This document shows positions 60,866 through 64,000 of a stretch of DNA of 64,000 nt, in pieces. Source of the stretch: Chryseobacterium sp. ON_d1. GTDB taxonomy: Bacteria; Bacteroidota; Bacteroidia; Flavobacteriales; Weeksellaceae. The translations under genes were made by a program, and so were the position numbers. The stretch's first letter is position 1. Every line of letters starts with the position of its first letter. Where the stretch lies: contig NZ_BJTC01000014.1 in assembly GCF_006829085.1 (NCBI RefSeq), positions 62,001-126,000 of the forward strand, written 5' to 3'. The notes under the pieces are model-generated. The model was not told the DNA's origin and ran no database searches. It worked only from the letters and a program-made list of their open reading frames with translations.

Positions 60866-61579
60866 ATGAAACATTTATTTAAGTACTTTTTTTTCTTAAC
60901 GATCACCACCCTCTCCATCGCCTGTAGTTCTGACAGAGATGATGAACCAGACTCCAATCCAGATGTAACCACTGTATTTTACAAAAATGCAGATGAGCTG
61001 GCTGTGACGTACGACACTAATAATACAGTAAGCCCATCTATCAGAAATCAGGCTTATGACCTTTATAAACGTGGTAAATGGAGTGAACTGGAAGCACTTT
61101 TTAAAGCTAATAATTTAAATGGAGGATGGCCACCTGCAAACGGAGGCTACAATATCGTTGATGATGTTCCGTTACAGGTTGGGCAGAAATTTGACCGATA
61201 CAGCGGAGCTGTAGGCAGCTATAACGGAACCGGCGTTCCTACTCTAGGAGGAAGCTTTACAAGTCCTATTATCAATGGGTATACGTATACTTTTACACAG
61301 AGAGCTTTAAATCAACCTGAAGAAAAATATGATTTCTATTATGAAATTGATGTTTTGAATAATTCAATGCAGTTTAAGACCCAGACTGCAGACATCATTC
61401 CATGGTTCGGACAGGCAGGAAAAGGAAAACAAACCATGTGGAAAATTCCTGTTGATATCAATACCGGCTACCAGAAAACATGGAATAAACTGGCGGAAGA
61501 AGGTTATATAAAGGTTACCATTAAGAAAAGTCCCAGTGGAAAATATCCTAACTTAGTAGGCACAGTTATCCAGCCATAA
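60866..61579 (+). CDS. Lipoprotein with a TNT-type (NAD glycohydrolase toxin) domain
   Basis: 237 residues. Signal sequence with lipobox SIAC (Cys 20), an acidic linker, a helical segment (about 55-85), then a TNT-like domain (about 86-197). The landmarks in order are GWPPANGGY, LQVGQKFDRYSGAVGSY (Arg 111 and Tyr 119, eight apart as in M. tuberculosis TNT), FTQRALNQ (Arg 146) and IIPWFGQAGKGKQT (Gln 183, Gln 189). TNT hydrolyses NAD+ to ADP-ribose and nicotinamide. It is followed after ten bases by a candidate immunity gene. The toxin role is inference. Confidence 0.75.
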   Translation: MKHLFKYFFFLTITTLSIACSSDRDDEPDSNPDVTTVFYKNADELAVTYDTNNTVSPSIRNQAYDLYKRGKWSELEALFKANNLNGGWPPANGGYNIVDDVPLQVGQKFDRYSGAVGSYNGTGVPTLGGSFTSPIINGYTYTFTQRALNQPEEKYDFYYEIDVLNNSMQFKTQTADIIPWFGQAGKGKQTMWKIPVDINTGYQKTWNKLAEEGYIKVTIKKSPSGKYPNLVGTVIQP

Positions 61580-61589
61580 ATCCATTAAG

Positions 61590-62000
61590 ATGTATTCAAT
61601 CTCAACAAAAATAACGATTAGCAAAAAGGCTGCTCTTTCAGAAAATATTTTCAGGAATGATGAAGCCATTCCTTCAGCACGAGCCACTTTCACCTGTTGC
61701 GATTGCGGTTGTGAAAATACCATCAAAATAACACCATACGAATCCGGGTTTTCCATCTTTCAGGCATATAATGAAGATAAAGTATTATCCAAAGACGAAT
61801 TGCTGAAACATGGAATGGTCAGCAGAACCTCTCAAAGAATGCTTCATTTTGGAGAATTCACCGTTAATGATCTACCGACTTTATACTTTGGCACCAATTG
61901 TACTTCCTGTCATTCAAAATACATAGGTGTATTCAGCTATGGAGAAAAGCAGCCAGGCTTGATGATATTGACCATCTCCGGAGTCTGGAAATATGAGTAA
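61590..62000 (+). CDS. Hypothetical protein, candidate immunity partner of the TNT-like lipoprotein
   Basis: 136 residues, no export signal. Two Cys pairs, Cys 36/Cys 39 (with Cys 37 and 41) and Cys 104/Cys 107, suggest a zinc ribbon. The remainder is beta-rich. I recognise no family. It is ten bases downstream of the toxin-like gene, and the pair is closed by a strong terminator, so it is a two-gene unit in which the second gene is the natural immunity candidate. Confidence 0.65.
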   Translation: MYSISTKITISKKAALSENIFRNDEAIPSARATFTCCDCGCENTIKITPYESGFSIFQAYNEDKVLSKDELLKHGMVSRTSQRMLHFGEFTVNDLPTLYFGTNCTSCHSKYIGVFSYGEKQPGLMILTISGVWKYE

Positions 62001-62023
62001 TTGAAATCCTTCAACATACTATT

Positions 62024-62055
62024 AAAAGTCCACAAATTGAAATTTGTGGACTTTT
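62024..62055 (+). terminator. Intrinsic terminator of the TNT-like/partner unit
   Basis: A perfect 15-bp stem AAAAGTCCACAAATT/AATTTGTGGACTTTT with a 2-base loop. Confidence 0.85.
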
Positions 62056-62095
62056 TCTTACTTTAGCGAAGAAATTAATAACATTATCAATAACC

Positions 62096-62827
62096 GTGAA
62101 AAAAATTACTGTTCTTCTTGTCATGCTGTTCTTTGGGCCAGCATATTCACAAAAAACACTTGCCCAATATCCCGAAGGTCAGTTTCCTTACCAGGGAGGC
62201 TCCATCCAATTATTCTCAGATATGCAGAACTATTTCCTGAAAAGCGGCTCAAAACCGTGTGATAAAAATGAGATGTATTTTGTAAGCCTAAAGATTGATG
62301 AGAATGGTAAACCTGCTTTAGTAAAGAAAAAGAGTGATGATCCTATTATAGAAAAGAACAAATGTGCTTTCAATCTTGCTGTCAAATCTCTAGGAAGCCT
62401 GAAAAACTGGCAGCCTGCAGAGCAAAATGGACAGAAAGTTGCGGCTTATTTCGATTTTCTATTTCAACCCAAGGATTTTTTTGAAAATTACAAACCCGAT
62501 TATGATATTGTTAAATCATATCAGTCCGCTTCCATGCCCGGTGGAATGAAAGCATTTAGAAAAGATGTTCTTGAAAGCTTAAGTAATTATCTGGATTGGG
62601 AATCTTACAACCCAAAAGGAACATTTCTTATATCTTTTGCCATAGATGAAAATGGAGATATCACCAATGTAGATCTTGAACCCAAAGTAGAAAACAATAA
62701 AATTCTTCTTGAGGATGTAAAATTTGCTCTGAAAAAAATAAAAGGAAAGTGGAGTCCGGCAAAAACTAATGGAACACCAGTAAAATCATGGTTTAGAATG
62801 CCTATTAACTTTAATTCGCGGGAGTAA
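62096..62827 (+). CDS. Exported protein with two TonB C-terminal-like domains
   Basis: 243 residues starting with GTG at 62096 (signal peptide about 1-18). Two repeats with the TonB-C pattern are seen: about 35-128 and 145-240, the second clearer (FLISFAIDENGDITNVDLEP and KWSPAKTNGTPV). There is no N-terminal anchor beyond the signal, so it is not a classical energy transducer. The function is unknown. Confidence 0.75.
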   Translation: MKKITVLLVMLFFGPAYSQKTLAQYPEGQFPYQGGSIQLFSDMQNYFLKSGSKPCDKNEMYFVSLKIDENGKPALVKKKSDDPIIEKNKCAFNLAVKSLGSLKNWQPAEQNGQKVAAYFDFLFQPKDFFENYKPDYDIVKSYQSASMPGGMKAFRKDVLESLSNYLDWESYNPKGTFLISFAIDENGDITNVDLEPKVENNKILLEDVKFALKKIKGKWSPAKTNGTPVKSWFRMPINFNSRE

Positions 62828-62933
62828 AATAAAAACATTAGACAGCCCTGCGTTTTTGGGGTCTCATATTTTACTCCTGTACATTTTACATTTTACAAAT
62901 CCTTTTCTATCTTTGTGGGAAATAAAAAAATTC

Positions 62934-63401
62934 ATGGATAAAATTGATAGTCTGAACCAAGTAGCAGAATTCCATACTACTTTCAAAGCCCCTATTTTAG
63001 ATACCCCACAAATTCCTTCTCCGGAGAGATGCAATCTTAGAGTAGAACTTTTACAGGAAGAACTTAATGAGTTAAAACAGGCTATTGCCGATAATAATAT
63101 GGTAGAAATTGCAGATGCACTTTGTGATTTACAGTATGTTTTAAGTGGTGCTGTACTGGAATTCGGTCTTGGCAACAAATTTGTAGAGCTATTCAACGAA
63201 GTTCAGCGTTCCAATATGTCGAAAGCATGTGATAATGAAGAACAGGCAAAAGAAACTGTTGAATTTTACAAAGAGAAAGAAGTAGAATCTTTTTATGAAA
63301 AGTCTGGAGAAAAATTTAATGTGTACAGACAGGCGGACCATAAAGTATTAAAAAACAAATACTACTCTCCTGCTGATTTAAAATCAATTATCGAGAAATA
63401 A
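62934..63401 (+). CDS. MazG-like nucleoside triphosphate pyrophosphohydrolase
   Basis: 155 residues from the ATG at 62934 (MDKIDSLNQ); the longer frame from 62856 adds an unrelated hydrophobic stretch. All-alpha NTP-PPase fold with the metal-binding Glu/Asp motif RVELLQEELNELKQAI and EIADALCDLQYVL. It hydrolyses non-canonical nucleotides or dNTPs. It is followed three bases later by a thioredoxin-fold gene. Confidence 0.85.
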   Translation: MDKIDSLNQVAEFHTTFKAPILDTPQIPSPERCNLRVELLQEELNELKQAIADNNMVEIADALCDLQYVLSGAVLEFGLGNKFVELFNEVQRSNMSKACDNEEQAKETVEFYKEKEVESFYEKSGEKFNVYRQADHKVLKNKYYSPADLKSIIEK

Positions 63402-63404
63402 AAT

Positions 63405-63968
63405 ATGAAAAAATTTATTACCAATATTGTTGCCTTTTCAAGCTTATTTTGGGCTGCACAGCAGCTTAGCGCTCAAAAAGTAGTGGTAAACCGTGAGGTT
63501 GAGACTCAGAAAGATGGCAAAATGCTTTTGGGAAACCAACTGAAGGAACAGTTTTTAAAAGCTCCTTATTCTGATTGGTATGTAAAAGAACATGACGAAT
63601 ATGTTCTTGACCAAAAAGCAGTCAGTGAATTAAAAAAAGAGAAAATCGGGTCTTATGATATCATTGTTTTTATGGGAACATGGTGTGAAGACAGCCACAG
63701 GGATTTTCCAAGACTGATGAAAATATTGGAAGCCGTAAACTATCCGGAAAATAAATTGAGTATTATTGCAGTAAATCGTAAGAAAGAATCTCCTACTGGT
63801 GATGAAAGTCTTTACAATCTTCAGAAAGTTCCTACCATTATCCTGAAAAGATATGGAAAAGAAGTGGGAAGAATTGTAGAAATGCCAACCAGTGGATATA
63901 TAGAAAGAGACTTAGCAGAAATTCTTAAAAAGAACGATTCATCTGTCATTAAAGAAATTTTTAAATAG
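63405..63968 (+). CDS. Exported thioredoxin-fold protein with single active-site Cys
   Basis: 187 residues with a signal peptide (1-23, LSAQ). A thioredoxin-like domain (about 75-180) has MGTWCEDSHRD in place of WCxxC, so only one Cys (Cys-x-x-Ser), and a cis-Pro in KVPTIIL. It cannot be a normal disulfide oxidoreductase; it may act as a chaperone or monothiol protein. It probably shares a transcript with the MazG-like gene. Confidence 0.85.
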   Translation: MKKFITNIVAFSSLFWAAQQLSAQKVVVNREVETQKDGKMLLGNQLKEQFLKAPYSDWYVKEHDEYVLDQKAVSELKKEKIGSYDIIVFMGTWCEDSHRDFPRLMKILEAVNYPENKLSIIAVNRKKESPTGDESLYNLQKVPTIILKRYGKEVGRIVEMPTSGYIERDLAEILKKNDSSVIKEIFK

Positions 63969-64000
63969 ATTTTGAGAAATTATAGAACCATATTATCATT

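Noticed and set aside
1..64000. tRNA, rRNA, prophage and insertion sequence genes
   Set aside because: No cloverleaf, rRNA stretch, transposase, integrase or phage structural gene was recognised; a tRNA or covariance-model scan would settle it.

Overview
The window is a stretch of a low-GC, densely coding chromosome from a member of the Bacteroidota, most likely Chryseobacterium or a close relative in the Weeksellaceae/Flavobacteriaceae. The support is: two secreted enzymes with type IX (Por) secretion C-terminal sorting domains, Bacteroidota promoter signatures (TAnnTTTG at -7), bacillithiol-linked genes, the Lhr/ligase/exonuclease/PdeM repair set, several flavobacterial porin-family barrels, and no Shine-Dalgarno-like leaders. 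No rRNA, tRNA, CRISPR array, prophage or insertion sequence was recognised. Genus is inference.

Layout. 0-5 kb: an unidentified gene pair cut by the left edge, a chloramphenicol-acetyltransferase-like gene, a beta-hydroxyacid dehydrogenase with a PPC-domain protein, and an SDR/GlcG/AraC operon. 5.3-12.2 kb: the four-gene DNA-damage module (exonuclease, ATP-dependent ligase, Lhr-type helicase, PdeM phosphoesterase), with a phosphoglycerate mutase inside it and repeat elements in the gaps. 12.5-23 kb: transporters and small metabolic units, each paired with a regulator (MFS/TetR, nitrilase/AraC, cupin-aldolase/MocR), and a secreted flavodoxin-RidA fusion. 23.2-35 kb: a general stress region in which twelve same-strand genes run from a KGG-repeat protein through DUF892, catalase, Zn-alcohol dehydrogenase, CinA, two SDRs, a Rieske-FAD oxidase and DUF6766. 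A Crp/Fnr regulator sits just upstream, and matching palindromes lie at the operon promoter and at a nearby lipoprotein promoter. 35-41 kb: a DMT exporter/MocR pair, a tightly overlapping bacillithiol operon (BstA, DUF1569, YtxJ, Crp/Fnr) and a DEAD-box RNA helicase.

41-53 kb holds pncA, an RluB-type pseudouridine synthase, aroB, a tandem array of four porin-family barrels whose upstream regions all carry -24/-12 (sigma-54-like) elements, a glycerophosphodiesterase, purF, purC and a DUF3307/SatD pair preceded by three evenly spaced operators. 53-64 kb has a T9SS endonuclease, an acyl-CoA dehydrogenase, a DinB protein, a T9SS reprolysin-like protease, a lipoprotein with a TNT-type (NAD glycohydrolase toxin) domain followed by a zinc-ribbon-like candidate immunity gene, a TonB-C-like exported protein, a MazG-like pyrophosphohydrolase and a thioredoxin-fold protein.

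The strongest leads for new biology are the TNT-like lipoprotein and its partner, the 29-bp-period operator array before satD, the sigma-54-like porin array with an extra gene-less promoter/terminator unit, and the Crp/Fnr-box stress regulon.
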